DNA from: Geodermatophilus sp. TF02-6
GTDB taxonomy: Bacteria > Actinomycetota > Actinomycetes > Mycobacteriales > Geodermatophilaceae
Direction: 5' to 3'
Assembly: GCF_003319115.1 (NCBI RefSeq)
Contig: NZ_QOHF01000032.1
Location: 1 to 47,225, forward strand
DNA length: 47,225 bases
The translations under genes were made by a program, and so were the position numbers. Shown one piece after another: positions 15,911 to 24,886 of the stretch. A model generated the notes under the pieces. It did not search any database and was not told the origin of the DNA. It worked only from the letters and a program-made list of their open reading frames with translations. Position 1 is the first letter of the stretch, and each line of letters starts with the position of its first letter.

Positions 15911-17986
15911 TCAGCCGGCGGGCTGGGTGAGGTCGTACAGCGTCACGCCGTCGACCGTCGTCGCCGGGAAGTTCTCCGCCACCCAGGTGGCGATCTCCGA
16001 GGCGGAGTCGCTGCCGCCGTCGCTGCGCATCCCCATGCCGCCGCCGATGAACCAGTGGATCTGCCCGTCGGCGACGTACTGCTGGAACTGCGCGAGGGTG
16101 GGTGAGGGGTCGCTGCCGTTGAAGCCGCCGATCGGCATCACCGGCAGCTCGGTGGCCAGCTGGTAGCCGGCCGCGTCGTTGGACCCGACGGCGGCCGCGA
16201 CCCAGGTGTAGGACGACGCGTCCTGCGACAGGACCGTCGAGACCTCCTCGCTGACCTCGCGGGCGTCGAGCAGGCCGCCCGCGCCGCCGCGCGTCCCGGC
16301 GGCACCGGGACCGCCGGTGGTCCCGCCCGCGCCGCCCGTCGACCCGCCGGTCGGGGCCTGCGCGGTGGCCCCGCCGCCGGGCAGGCCGGCGGGCGGCTGC
16401 CCGTCCGGGGCGCGGCCGCCGAAGGCCGCACCCCCCGGGCCGACGCCGGGACCGCCGAAGCCGGTCGTGGCGACCGTGGGGCCGGCGGACGGGATCGAGC
16501 CGGTGTGCGGCGTCGCGGCCGTCTGCACCGCGTAGGCAGCCGGCCCGCCCAGCCCGGCCAGCACCGTTCCCGCCAGCAGCGCGGCCGCGGCGCGGCGGCC
16601 CACCCGGTCGACCACCAGCAGCCCGGCCGCAGCGAGCACCCCGACGACGAGGACGGCCCACCTCAGCCAGGGCAGGAAGTCGGCGGACCGGGCCAGCAGC
16701 ACCCACGACCACACGGCGGTGCCGGCCAGGGTCGCGGCGAGGACGGCGCGCGCCCCGGCGCGGTCCCGGCGCTGCCAGAGCAGCCCGCCGCCGATGCCGA
16801 CCAGCGCGGCGACCGCCGGGGCCAGCGCCACGGTGTAGTACGCGTGGAAGATGCCGGCCATCAGGCTGAAGGTCAGCCCGGTGACGAGCAGCCAGCCGCC
16901 CCAGAGGAGCAGCGCGGCCCGGCGCCGGTCGGTGCGCGGAGCCCGGCCGACGGCGACCAGCCCGGCGACCAGCAGCACCAGCGCGGCCGGCAGCAGCCAG
17001 GCGACCTGGCCGCCGATCTCGGCGCCGAACAGCCGGCTCAGGCCGGTCTGGCCCCAGCCCGTGCCGCCGCCGACGCTGCCGGTCTCGTCCCCGGTGAGCC
17101 GGCCCAGGCCGTTGTAGCCCCAGATGAGCTCCCACACCGAGTCGGTCTGCGAGCCCCCGACGTAGGGCCGCGTCGACGCCGGCACCAGCTCCACGACCGC
17201 CACCCACCAGCCGCCGGCGACGACCATCGCCAGCCCGGCGACCAGCAGCTGCCGGATCCGGCGGCCGGGACCGGTCGGCGCGACCACCAGGTACACCAGG
17301 GCGAACGCCGGGACGACGAGCAGCGCCTGCAGCATCTTGGTGAGGAACGCGAACCCGACGAGGACGCCGACCAGCGCCAGCCACCGCCCGTTCGCCGTCT
17401 CCACGGCGCGGGTCAGCGCGTAGGCGGCGACCGTGAGCAGCAGCACCAGCAGGGCGTCGGGGTTGTCGAACCGGAACACCAGCACCGCGACCGGGGTGAG
17501 CGCCGTGGCCGCGCCGGCCAGCAGCCCGGCGCCCGGGCCCGCCACCCGGCGGACGGCGAGGTACAGCACACCCACCGTGGCCACGCCCATCAGCGCCTCG
17601 GGCACCAGGAGCGACCACGACGACAGGCCGAACAGCCGCACCGATGCCGCCATGACCCACAGCGCCGCCGGCGGCTTGTCCACGGTGATCGAGTTGGCCG
17701 CGTCGGAGGAGCCGTAGAAGAACGCCTCCCAGCTCTGCGAGCCGGCCTGCGCGGCGGCGGCGTAGAAGGCGTTGGCCCACCCCGACGCGCCGAGACCCCA
17801 CAGGTAGAGCAGCCCGGTGCCGGCGAGCAGGCCGAGCAGCGCCGGGCGCACCCAGCCGGGGTCGCCGTCGCGGCCGTGGACCAGCCGCCGTCCGCGCGAG
17901 GGCCGAGCCGGGCGGAGGGTGGCGGCCGTCGCCCCGGCAGGCCCGTTCGACGCGTCGGGCGCAGCGGCGGGCAGGGTCGTGGTCAT
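15911..17986 (-). CDS. ArnT/PMT-like membrane glycosyltransferase (GT-C fold)
   Basis: 691 residues. At least ten membrane segments follow an N-terminal cytoplasmic tail. The GT-C features are YLWGLGASGWANAFYAAAAQ with an acidic/aromatic first loop, SITVDKPPAALWVMAASVRL (the conserved DKPP motif), and VFRFDNPDALLVLLL. A Gly/Pro/Thr-rich linker (about residues 510-590) leads to a soluble C-terminal domain with PVMPIGGFNGSDPSPTLAQF. By family it moves a sugar from a polyprenyl-phosphate donor to an envelope acceptor. Its ATG overlaps the stop of the upstream GT2-GtrA gene (ATGA), which would supply the lipid-linked sugar, so the two form one pathway. Confidence 0.88.
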   Translation of the reverse strand: MTTTLPAAAPDASNGPAGATAATLRPARPSRGRRLVHGRDGDPGWVRPALLGLLAGTGLLYLWGLGASGWANAFYAAAAQAGSQSWEAFFYGSSDAANSITVDKPPAALWVMAASVRLFGLSSWSLLVPEALMGVATVGVLYLAVRRVAGPGAGLLAGAATALTPVAVLVFRFDNPDALLVLLLTVAAYALTRAVETANGRWLALVGVLVGFAFLTKMLQALLVVPAFALVYLVVAPTGPGRRIRQLLVAGLAMVVAGGWWVAVVELVPASTRPYVGGSQTDSVWELIWGYNGLGRLTGDETGSVGGGTGWGQTGLSRLFGAEIGGQVAWLLPAALVLLVAGLVAVGRAPRTDRRRAALLLWGGWLLVTGLTFSLMAGIFHAYYTVALAPAVAALVGIGGGLLWQRRDRAGARAVLAATLAGTAVWSWVLLARSADFLPWLRWAVLVVGVLAAAGLLVVDRVGRRAAAALLAGTVLAGLGGPAAYAVQTAATPHTGSIPSAGPTVATTGFGGPGVGPGGAAFGGRAPDGQPPAGLPGGGATAQAPTGGSTGGAGGTTGGPGAAGTRGGAGGLLDAREVSEEVSTVLSQDASSYTWVAAAVGSNDAAGYQLATELPVMPIGGFNGSDPSPTLAQFQQYVADGQIHWFIGGGMGMRSDGGSDSASEIATWVAENFPATTVDGVTLYDLTQPAG

Positions 17987-19374
17987 CGGACGGTCTCCAT
18001 CTCGAGGACGGCGCTCGCGCCGTCGGCAGGGGTGGGCGTGTCGGCTGGAGAGGCGGGCCGGGGCCGGAAGACCCAGCCCCGGAAGAGGACGAAGCGCAGC
18101 AGCGTCGCGGCGGCGTTGGCGGCGACGAGCAGGAGCACCTCCGCCGTCCGGGAGGCGGCCGGGGCGACGGCGTGCAGGACGGCCAGCGAGCCGCCGGTGA
18201 GCGCCAGGCCGAGGCCGAAGACGACCAGGCCCTGGGCGTGGTGGACCGCCGCGCCGCCGCTGCCGCGGATGCCGAAGGTGATCCGCCGGTTGGCCGCGGT
18301 GTTGGCGACGGCGGTGAGCAGCAGGGCGGTCAGGTTCGCCGCCTGCGCCCCGGTCGCGCCGTGGAGCAGCACGAAGACCAGCAGGTAGGCCAGCGTGGAG
18401 AGCACACCGACGACGGCGAAGCGCAGCAGCTGGGCGACCATGCCGGGCGGGACGCCGGGCAGCGGCTGCCGGCCGATCTGGGCGCGCAGCTCGGCCACGG
18501 GCAGCCGGCCGGTGGCGAACGCGCGCAGCATCCGGGCGATCCCGGCCAGGTCGCCCTTCGCCGTCGCCACGATGTCGACCCGGCTGTCGGGATCGTCGAC
18601 CCAGTCCACCGGCACCTCGTGGATGCGCAGCCCGGTCCGCTCGGCGAGCACCAGCAGCTCGGTGTCGAAGAACCAGCCGGTGTCCTCGACCAGGGGCAGC
18701 AGCCGGGCGGCGACGTCGGCGCGGATCGCCTTGAAGCCGCACTGCGCGTCCGACAGCGAGGTGCGCAGCGTGCCGCGCAGCAGCAGGTTGTAGCCGCGGC
18801 TGATCACCTCGCGCTTGAGGCCGCGGACCACCCGGGAGGAGCGGCACAGCCGGGTGCCGATCGCCAGGTCCGAGTGCCCGCTGACCAGCGGCGCCACCAG
18901 GGGCAGCAGCGCGGCCAGGTCGGTGGACAGGTCGACGTCGGTGTAGACCAGCACCGCGGCGTCCGACCGCAGCCAGGCGGTGCGCAGCGCCCGCCCGCGG
19001 CCGGGCTCGGGCAGGGCGAGCACCTCGATGCCGGGCAGCTCGGCGGCGACCCGGTGGGCCACCTCGAGGGTGGCGTCGGTGCTGGCGTTCTCCGCGACGG
19101 TGATCCGGAAGGGGTAGGGCAGGGCGTCGGTCAGGTGGGCGTGCAGACGGCGCAGGCACGGCTCGAGGTCGACCTCCTCGTCGTGCACCGGGACGACCAC
19201 GTCGAGGACGGGGACGTCGAGGACGGGGACGTCGAGGCCAGGGACATCGAGGCCAGGGCCATCAGGGCTGGGACGCCCGCGGCCGGTGGGCAGGGCGCGC
19301 TCGTGCACCCCGTGCTGGAGCGGTGGCATGCCGTCACGGTCGGCCGCGGATCTGGCGCCGGACCCGGAGGCCAC
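17983..19374 (-). CDS. GT2 polyprenyl-phosphate glycosyltransferase fused to a GtrA-like membrane domain
   Basis: 463 residues. The GT2 domain (about 50-290) begins VVVPVHDEEVDLEPCLRRL, has the metal-binding VYTDVDLSTDL motif and SDAQCGFKAI as in dolichol-phosphate mannosyltransferases. The GtrA-like domain (about 310-440) has four membrane segments starting LLRFAVVGVLSTLAYLLVFV. It likely makes polyprenyl-phosphate sugar and helps flip it. The N-terminus contains a tandem repeat of GLDVP/VLDVP encoded by 15-base DNA repeats. GTG 19374 is the upstream start; a Met 15 residues later (19329) is possible. Confidence 0.87.
   Translation of the reverse strand: MASGSGARSAADRDGMPPLQHGVHERALPTGRGRPSPDGPGLDVPGLDVPVLDVPVLDVVVPVHDEEVDLEPCLRRLHAHLTDALPYPFRITVAENASTDATLEVAHRVAAELPGIEVLALPEPGRGRALRTAWLRSDAAVLVYTDVDLSTDLAALLPLVAPLVSGHSDLAIGTRLCRSSRVVRGLKREVISRGYNLLLRGTLRTSLSDAQCGFKAIRADVAARLLPLVEDTGWFFDTELLVLAERTGLRIHEVPVDWVDDPDSRVDIVATAKGDLAGIARMLRAFATGRLPVAELRAQIGRQPLPGVPPGMVAQLLRFAVVGVLSTLAYLLVFVLLHGATGAQAANLTALLLTAVANTAANRRITFGIRGSGGAAVHHAQGLVVFGLGLALTGGSLAVLHAVAPAASRTAEVLLLVAANAAATLLRFVLFRGWVFRPRPASPADTPTPADGASAVLEMETVR
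19198..19262. repeat. 15-bp tandem repeat inside the GT2 gene (about four copies)
   Basis: Units of GACGTCGAGGACGGG and variants GACGTCGAGGCCAGG/GACATCGAGGCCAGG follow each other in frame, giving about four five-residue repeats (xLDVP) just before the catalytic domain. Being in frame, copy-number change would only alter linker length. Confidence 0.75.
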
Positions 19375-19403
19375 TGAGGGTCTGCTGTGGGGCCGCGGGA
19401 ACA

Positions 19404-19417
19404 GTGACGCGCATCAC
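19404..19417. promoter_or_regulatory. Possible CRP-type half-palindromic site in a divergent promoter
   Basis: GTGACGCGCATCAC matches the CRP core GTGA-N6-TCAC exactly, but not the outer T/A of TGTGA-N6-TCACA. It sits in the 59-base gap between the divergent GT2 and quinone oxidoreductase starts, where it could affect both. Confidence 0.35.
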
Positions 19418-19433
19418 CGGCTTGGGTCGGGAC

Positions 19434-20372
19434 ATGAGAGCCGTCGGAGTGACCGAGTTCGGCGGGCCCGAGGCCCTGCGCGTCGTCGACGTCCCGGCCG
19501 AGCCGCTGGGCCCGGGGCGGGTCCGGCTGCGGGTCACCGCGGCGGCCGTCAGCCCCACCGACACGCACCTGCGGGAGGGCGCCTACGCGGGGCGCGACCC
19601 GGTGCAGGAGTTCCCGTACGTGCCCGGGATGGACGCCGCCGGCGTCCTCACCGAGATCGGCCCCGAGGTGGAGACCGACCTGCAGGGGGGCGACCGGGTG
19701 ATGGCGGTCGTCGTGCCCTCCGGGGCGCACGGCGCGTACCGAGAGGACCTCGTCGTCCCCGCCGGGTCGGTGGCCCGCTCCCCGGCGGGCAGCACCGACG
19801 CCGAGGCCGCGACCCTGCCGATGAACGGCCTCACCGCCCGCCTGGCCCTCGACCTCATGGCGCTGCGACCGGGTCAGGTGCTCGCGGTCACCGGCGCCGC
19901 GGGCGCCTTCGGCGGCTACGTCGTCCAGCTGGGCAAGGCCGACGGGCTCACCGTGGTGGCCGACGCGTCGGAGGCCGACGAGCAGCTGGTCCGCGACCTC
20001 GGCGCCGACGTCGTGGTCCGCCGCGGGGACGACGTCGCCGACCGCCTCCGCGAGCGGTTCCCCGACGGCGTCGACGGGCTGGCCGACGGCGCGGTGCAGG
20101 ACGCGCTGGTGCTGCCCGCCGTCAGCGACGGCGGAACGGTGGCCACCGTGCGCGGGTACCGGGGCGACGGGCAGCGCGGGCTGCGCGTGCACCCCGTGCT
20201 GGTCCGGCGCTACGCCGAGGAGCAGGCCGCGCTCGACCGGCTGCGGCAGCAGGCCGAGGACGGCGTGCTCACCCTCCGCGTGGCCCGGACCCTCCCCGCC
20301 GAGCGGGCCGCCGAGGTGCACCGGCTGCTCGCCGACGGCGGCGTCCGCGGGCGCCTGGTGCTGACGTTCTGA
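19434..20372 (+). CDS. Zinc-less NADP-dependent alcohol dehydrogenase / quinone oxidoreductase family protein
   Basis: 312 residues of the MDR superfamily: AVGVTEFGGPEALRVVDVPA at the N-terminus, the catalytic-domain sequence VSPTDTHLREGAY (no zinc-binding Cys at the usual position), GMDAAGVLTEIG, and the Rossmann nucleotide loop VTGAAGAFGGYVVQLGKADG. The AxGxxG form suggests NADPH. The C-terminus, TLPAERAAEVHRLLADGGVRGRLVLTF, is the family ending. ATG 19434 is chosen as the Met of the conserved N-terminus, and the upstream ribosome site is weak. A collapsed relative is found at 40302-40505. Confidence 0.87.
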   Translation: MRAVGVTEFGGPEALRVVDVPAEPLGPGRVRLRVTAAAVSPTDTHLREGAYAGRDPVQEFPYVPGMDAAGVLTEIGPEVETDLQGGDRVMAVVVPSGAHGAYREDLVVPAGSVARSPAGSTDAEAATLPMNGLTARLALDLMALRPGQVLAVTGAAGAFGGYVVQLGKADGLTVVADASEADEQLVRDLGADVVVRRGDDVADRLRERFPDGVDGLADGAVQDALVLPAVSDGGTVATVRGYRGDGQRGLRVHPVLVRRYAEEQAALDRLRQQAEDGVLTLRVARTLPAERAAEVHRLLADGGVRGRLVLTF

Positions 20373-20454
20373 GGTCGCGGGGGGAGCCCCCGGCCTGCCA
20401 GGGTGGGGGCACTCCCGGGCGAGCGGGCCCGGGCCGGACGCGGAGGTGCGACAG

Positions 20455-20787
20455 ATGGTGCACAGGCTGGTGGTGAGCTACGGGCAGCCCGACGACCCCG
20501 GGGCGTTCGACGCCCACTACCGCGACACGCACGTGCCGCTGGCCACGGCGATGCCCGGCCTGGTCCGCTTCACCGTGGGCCACCCGGTGCCCGTGGACCC
20601 CTCCGAGCTGCCGCCCTACCTCGTCGCCGAGCTGGACTTCGCCTCCGAGGAGGACATGGCCCAGGCCTTCGCCTCCCCCGAGGGCGCAGCGGCGGCCGCC
20701 GACGTCGGCACCTTCGCCAGCGGTGGGGCGACCATGGTCCACTTCGAGGTGCACGAGGTGCCGGCCGGCACGACCTCCCGGCCGTGA
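20455..20787 (+). CDS. EthD domain-containing protein
   Basis: 110 residues of the dimeric alpha/beta-barrel EthD type: VHRLVVSYGQPDDPGAFDAH, then YRDTHVPLATAMPGLVRFTV (the conserved YxxxHxPLA motif) and VAELDFASEEDMAQAFASPE. EthD-family proteins accompany degradation enzymes but their role is mostly unknown. ATG 20455 has GGAGG eight bases upstream, better than the GTG at 20446. It lies 34 bases before the ThDP enzyme and probably shares its transcript. Confidence 0.82.
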   Translation: MVHRLVVSYGQPDDPGAFDAHYRDTHVPLATAMPGLVRFTVGHPVPVDPSELPPYLVAELDFASEEDMAQAFASPEGAAAAADVGTFASGGATMVHFEVHEVPAGTTSRP

Positions 20788-20821
20788 CCGCGCTGCCCTC
20801 CGGCGCCGCGGGGCGCGGCCG

Positions 20822-22372
20822 GTGAACGGCGCCCAGGCCCTCCTGCGCACGCTCGTCTCGGCCGGTGTCGACGTCTGCTTCGCCAACCCCGGCACCTCCG
20901 AGATGCACTTCGTCGCGGCGCTGGACGACGTCCCGCGGATGCGCGGCGTGCTGACCCTCTTCGAGGGCGTGGCCACCGGCGCGGCCGACGGCTACGCCCG
21001 GATGGCCGGCCGGCCCGCGGCCACCCTGCTGCACCTGGGCCCGGGGCTGGCCAACGGCCTGGCCAACCTGCACAACGCCCGCCGCGGGCACGCGCCGGTG
21101 CTCAACGTGGTCGGCGACCACGCGCGGTCGCACAAGCGGCTGGACGCGCCGCTGGAGTCCGACGTCGACGCGCTCGCCGGGGCGGTGTCCGGCTGGGTGC
21201 GCCGGTCGATGTCCCCGGCCGACGTCGCCGCCGACGCCGCCGAGGCGGTGGCGCAGGCCACCCGCGTCGGGGTGGCCACCCTGGTGCTGCCCGCCGACGT
21301 CTCGTGGGAGGACGGCGCCGCACCGGCCGACCCGGTGCCCGTGCGCCCGGCCCCGCAGGTCCCCTCCTCCGTGGTGGCCGACGTGGCCGCCGTGCTCGCG
21401 TCGGGGGAGCCGGCGGTGCTCCTCCTGGGCGGCGAGGTGGTGGCCTGCGAGGCGGGGCTGCTGGCCGCCGGCCGGGTCGCCGCGGGCACCGGAGCGCGGC
21501 TGCTGGCCGAGACGTTCCCCGCCCGGATGGTGCGCGGCGCCGGCCTGCCCGACCTCGCCAAGCTGCCCTACCCGCCGGAGGTCGCCCTCGCCGCCCTCTC
21601 CGGGACGCGGCACCTGGTCCTCGCCGGGGCGAGCGCGCCGGTGCACTTCTTCGCCTACCCGGGGGTGCCCGGCACGCCGGTGCCCGAGGACTGCGCCGTG
21701 CACGTGCTCGCAGCAACCGGGGAGGACGGCGTCGCGGCGGTGCAGGCCCTGGCCGAGCTCGCCGCCCCCGGTGCCCGACCGGCGCTGCTCGAACCCGCCC
21801 GGCCGCAGCTGCCGAGCGGGGAGCTCACCCCGCGGCGGGTGTCGGCGGTGCTCGGCGCGCTGATGCCCGAGCGGGCGGTCGTGGTCGACGAGGTGATCAC
21901 CTCGGGCGTGGGCCTGGCCGAGCTGACCGCGGGGGCGCCGCGGCACGACTGGCTGGCGCTGACCGGAGGGGCGATCGGCGACGGGCTGCCCATGGCCGTC
22001 GGCGCGGCGGTGGCCTGTCCCGACCGGCCGGTGCTGGCGCTGCAGGCCGACGGCAGCGCCATGTACACCCTCCAGGCGCTGTGGACCATGGCGCGCGAGC
22101 AGCTCGACGTCACCGTGGTCGTCTACGACAACGGTTCGTACGCGATCCTGCAGGGGGAGCTGAGCCGGGTCGGGGCCTCCGCGGGCGGCGAGCGGGCCGG
22201 GCAGCTGCTCGACCTGGGCGGCCCGGCGCTGGACTTCGTCGCGCTGGCCGGCGGCATGGGGGTGCCCGCGACCCGGGCCACCACCGCCGAGGAGCTGGCC
22301 GACCAGCTGCGTGCGGCGTTCGCCGAGCCCGGTCCGCACCTGGTCCACGCGGTGCTGCCGGGACGGCGCTGA
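20822..22372 (+). CDS. Thiamine diphosphate-dependent enzyme (acetolactate synthase / benzoylformate decarboxylase-like)
   Basis: 516 residues with three ThDP-enzyme domains. The Pyr domain starts GAQALLRTLVSAGVDVCFAN and has the catalytic Glu in LFEGVATGAADGYARM. The central domain spans about 185-320. The PP domain has the Mg/ThDP motif QADGSAMYTLQALWTMA with the Asn at YDNGSY. Size and sequence resemble mycobacterial IlvX (Rv3509c) and benzoylformate decarboxylases rather than the biosynthetic IlvB, which is longer. No small subunit gene is adjacent. GTG 20822 is the first start before the conserved domain; its ribosome site is poor. Substrate undetermined. Confidence 0.85.
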   Translation: MNGAQALLRTLVSAGVDVCFANPGTSEMHFVAALDDVPRMRGVLTLFEGVATGAADGYARMAGRPAATLLHLGPGLANGLANLHNARRGHAPVLNVVGDHARSHKRLDAPLESDVDALAGAVSGWVRRSMSPADVAADAAEAVAQATRVGVATLVLPADVSWEDGAAPADPVPVRPAPQVPSSVVADVAAVLASGEPAVLLLGGEVVACEAGLLAAGRVAAGTGARLLAETFPARMVRGAGLPDLAKLPYPPEVALAALSGTRHLVLAGASAPVHFFAYPGVPGTPVPEDCAVHVLAATGEDGVAAVQALAELAAPGARPALLEPARPQLPSGELTPRRVSAVLGALMPERAVVVDEVITSGVGLAELTAGAPRHDWLALTGGAIGDGLPMAVGAAVACPDRPVLALQADGSAMYTLQALWTMAREQLDVTVVVYDNGSYAILQGELSRVGASAGGERAGQLLDLGGPALDFVALAGGMGVPATRATTAEELADQLRAAFAEPGPHLVHAVLPGRR

Positions 22373-22469
22373 ACGGCCGGCGGGTCGGCGCGGCTGTCGG
22401 GTCGGCGCTGCGCGACCGGTCCGGAGCCGCTCGGGGCCGGCCGCCGGCCGGCCAGGTCAGCGGCCGGTG

Positions 22470-24572
22470 TCAGTTGGCGGCTTCCTCGTCACCCGCGTCC
22501 TCGTCACCCGCGCCGCGGTCGGCTCCCGTGCCGTAGGCAGCAGCCGCGCCGGATGCCGACGGGGGACCGGCGAGGGACGGGTCGGCCGGGGGGAAGGGCG
22601 CCGTCGGCTGGCCGGAGAGGACGGGCAGCATGGCGTCGTGCCAGATGGCGGCGCACCTGCCGCTGCCCCCGCCTCCGACGTCCTGGTTCCCCTTGGGGTT
22701 GAGCACCATCACGCTGGCGGAGTACTCGGGGGTGTAGCCGATGAAGGAGATGGAGAAGTTGCTCTGCGAGGTCCCGGTCTTGCCGGCGATCTGGTGCCCG
22801 GGGACGTAGGCCGCCACACCGGTCTGGCGCGGGTCGGGTCCGGGTTCGACGTCCTTGCGCATCATCTGGGCGAGGGTGTCGGCCACGGCGGGACGGACGG
22901 CCTCGGGGGTGCAGGCGTCGCCCGGCACCAGAGGCGAGCCGTCGGCGCCGGCGAGTGGCCGCCCGTCGCGGTCGAGCACCGAGGTGACCGGGGTCGGGTC
23001 GCACCGGGTGCCGCTGGCGGCCAGGGTCGAGTAGGCACTGGCCAGGTCCAGCGGGCTGGTCGGCTCCGGGCCGAGGGTGAACGAGCCGCGGTTCTGGGCG
23101 ATGATCTCGTCGGCCGAGTCGACCGTGAAGTGCATGCCCATCCGCTCGGCGATGCGCACCGGGCCCTCGATGCTGCCCAGCTGGTCCTCGAGGGCGACGA
23201 AGTAGGTGTTCGAGGACCGGTAGAGCGCCTGCTCCATGTTCATGGTCCGGATGTCCGCGGCGGCGTAGGCGTGGACGACGTAGGGACGGCCGTTCTCCTT
23301 GTAGACGCGGGAGACGTAGGGGTTGCCGGTGGTGATCAGGTGCGAGGCCGGGATGCCGCGGTCCAGCGCGGCGGCGGCGGTGAACACCTTGTAGGTCGAG
23401 CCGCCGCCCTGGCTGTGCGCGGTGTTGAGCACGACGGACTCGCACTCGGGACCGCCACACCCGTAGCGGCGGTTGATGCTCATCGCCAGGACGTGCCCGG
23501 TCCCGGGTTCCACGGCGGTGTACATGCCGGCCAGCGGGTCGCCCATCGGCACGGTCTTGAGCACCGCCTGGTCGCCGGCGACCTGCATGTCCGGTCGCAG
23601 GGTCGTCTGGATGGTCAGGCCGTCGTCCTCCAGCGCGCCCTGGCCGATCCCCAGCCGCTGCTCGAGGTACTGCTGCAGGTACGCGCAGAAGAAGCCGCCC
23701 ACCACGGCGTCGATGCAGCCGTTCGGTGACCCGGGACTCGGTGCGACGGCCAGCGGCTGGGCGGAGACGCTCGCCAGCTCCCGGTCGGTGATGACCCCCA
23801 GGTCGAACATCCGCTGCAGCACCTGGTTGCGCCGGGCCTGCGCGTTCTCCGGGTTGATGATCGGGTTGTCGTTGGCCGGGCTCTGCACCAGGCCGGCCAG
23901 CACCGCCGCCTGCGGCAGGGTGAGGTCGGCGGCCTCGACGCTGAAGTACCGCTGGGCGGCGGACTGGATGCCGTAGGCCCCGTTGCCGAAGTACACGGTG
24001 TTGAGGTAGCGGGTGAGGATCTCGTCCTTGGAGTGGGTCTCCTCCAGCGCGAGCGCCAGCCGGGCCTCGCGCAGCTTGCGGCCGGGGGTCTGCTCGGTGG
24101 CCGCCTGCCGCTCCTCGGGGGTGTCCGCCGTCTGCAGCAGGGTCTGCTTGACCAGCTGCTGGGTCAGCGTCGACCCGCCCTGGCGCACCGAACCCGCCGC
24201 GGCGTTGGTCACCAGCGCGCGCAGGGTGCCCTGCACGTCCAGGCCGTGGTGCTGGTAGAACCGCGCGTCCTCGATGGCGACCATGGCCTGCTTCATCACC
24301 GGGGCGATCTGCCCACTGGCCACCGGGATGCGGTCGTTGGCGTAGAAGGTGGTGAGCAGCGACCCGTCGGCGGCCAGGACCCGGGTGTTCCCCGGCACGT
24401 CGTCGGTCAGTTCGACCGGCAGCGCGGCGGACGCCGGCACCGACGCACGCCCCAGCAGGCCGGCACCGCCGACCCACGGCAGCAGCAGGGCGGCCAGCAG
24501 CGCCCCGGCCGTGACCACGGCCAGAGCCAGCCTCACCAGGACGACGGACCGCGGACGCGCCTCGGATGACAT
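22470..24572 (-). CDS. Class A (bifunctional) penicillin-binding protein
   Basis: 700 residues. A short cytoplasmic tail and one membrane helix (about 9-40) precede a GT51 glycosyltransferase domain with catalytic Glu101 in VAIEDARFYQHHG and RQGGSTLTQQLVKQTL. The transpeptidase domain has nucleophile Ser392 in GGGSTYK, the SSN motif at 453 and KTGTS at 598. The C-terminal tail is Ala/Gly/Asp-rich. It polymerises and cross-links peptidoglycan at the outer membrane face. ATG 24572 is preceded by weak CTGGG. The upstream 314-base region holds a perfect palindrome at 24658-24672 that could be an operator for this gene. Confidence 0.93.
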   Translation of the reverse strand: MSSEARPRSVVLVRLALAVVTAGALLAALLLPWVGGAGLLGRASVPASAALPVELTDDVPGNTRVLAADGSLLTTFYANDRIPVASGQIAPVMKQAMVAIEDARFYQHHGLDVQGTLRALVTNAAAGSVRQGGSTLTQQLVKQTLLQTADTPEERQAATEQTPGRKLREARLALALEETHSKDEILTRYLNTVYFGNGAYGIQSAAQRYFSVEAADLTLPQAAVLAGLVQSPANDNPIINPENAQARRNQVLQRMFDLGVITDRELASVSAQPLAVAPSPGSPNGCIDAVVGGFFCAYLQQYLEQRLGIGQGALEDDGLTIQTTLRPDMQVAGDQAVLKTVPMGDPLAGMYTAVEPGTGHVLAMSINRRYGCGGPECESVVLNTAHSQGGGSTYKVFTAAAALDRGIPASHLITTGNPYVSRVYKENGRPYVVHAYAAADIRTMNMEQALYRSSNTYFVALEDQLGSIEGPVRIAERMGMHFTVDSADEIIAQNRGSFTLGPEPTSPLDLASAYSTLAASGTRCDPTPVTSVLDRDGRPLAGADGSPLVPGDACTPEAVRPAVADTLAQMMRKDVEPGPDPRQTGVAAYVPGHQIAGKTGTSQSNFSISFIGYTPEYSASVMVLNPKGNQDVGGGGSGRCAAIWHDAMLPVLSGQPTAPFPPADPSLAGPPSASGAAAAYGTGADRGAGDEDAGDEEAAN

Positions 24573-24657
24573 CCCAGGCAACGTAGGCCACGCCGCGTCC
24601 CGCACGACGGCCCGGCTGGTCACCGGACCCGGATCGACCGTCCACCACGGAGCGGGT

Positions 24658-24672
24658 CTCACGCTGCGTGAG
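24658..24672. promoter_or_regulatory. Perfect 15-bp palindrome upstream of the PBP gene
   Basis: CTCACGCTGCGTGAG is an exact inverted repeat (7-bp arms, one-base centre), 85 bases before the PBP start. It resembles an operator for a helix-turn-helix dimer; the protein is unknown. Confidence 0.45.
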
Positions 24673-24792
24673 CACCCGGGTCGGCAGTGCACCGACGGCG
24701 CGGCCGTGACGGCGACGGTCCGACCCCCGGGCTCGTCGCCTCACCGGCTGCGTCGCCGCGGAGCGGACCTCCCGGGACTTCCTACCGGTCGA

Positions 24793-24810
24793 GGGGGACC
24801 TTCGGCCCCT
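24793..24810 (+). promoter_or_regulatory. DosR/DevR-like palindromic box upstream of lactate dehydrogenase
   Basis: GGGGACCTTCGGCCCC has the GGGACC...GGnCCC symmetry of DosR/DevR (hypoxia response) sites known in mycobacteria and streptomycetes. It lies about 77 bases before the ldh GTG. A GCGAGCG/CGCTCGC hairpin (24811-24831) follows. The rest of the 24573-24886 gap shows no gene. The assignment rests on pattern alone. Confidence 0.45.
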
Positions 24811-24886
24811 GCGAGCGGGGTCCGCGCTCGCGGTGAATGGGACTGCCCGACCGCCCGAGAGCCCGCCTGGACCTGGAGACGCGTGC

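Noticed and set aside
20822..22372. Assignment as the biosynthetic acetolactate synthase IlvB
   Set aside because: The protein is shorter than IlvB, has no adjacent ilvN and resembles IlvX or benzoylformate decarboxylase-like enzymes more.
24811..24831. The GCGAGCG/CGCTCGC hairpin as another copy of the dispersed palindrome
   Set aside because: It has a similar centre but lacks the AAGGACCCC/GGGGTCCTT ends, and the neighbouring sequence is better explained as a DosR-like box.
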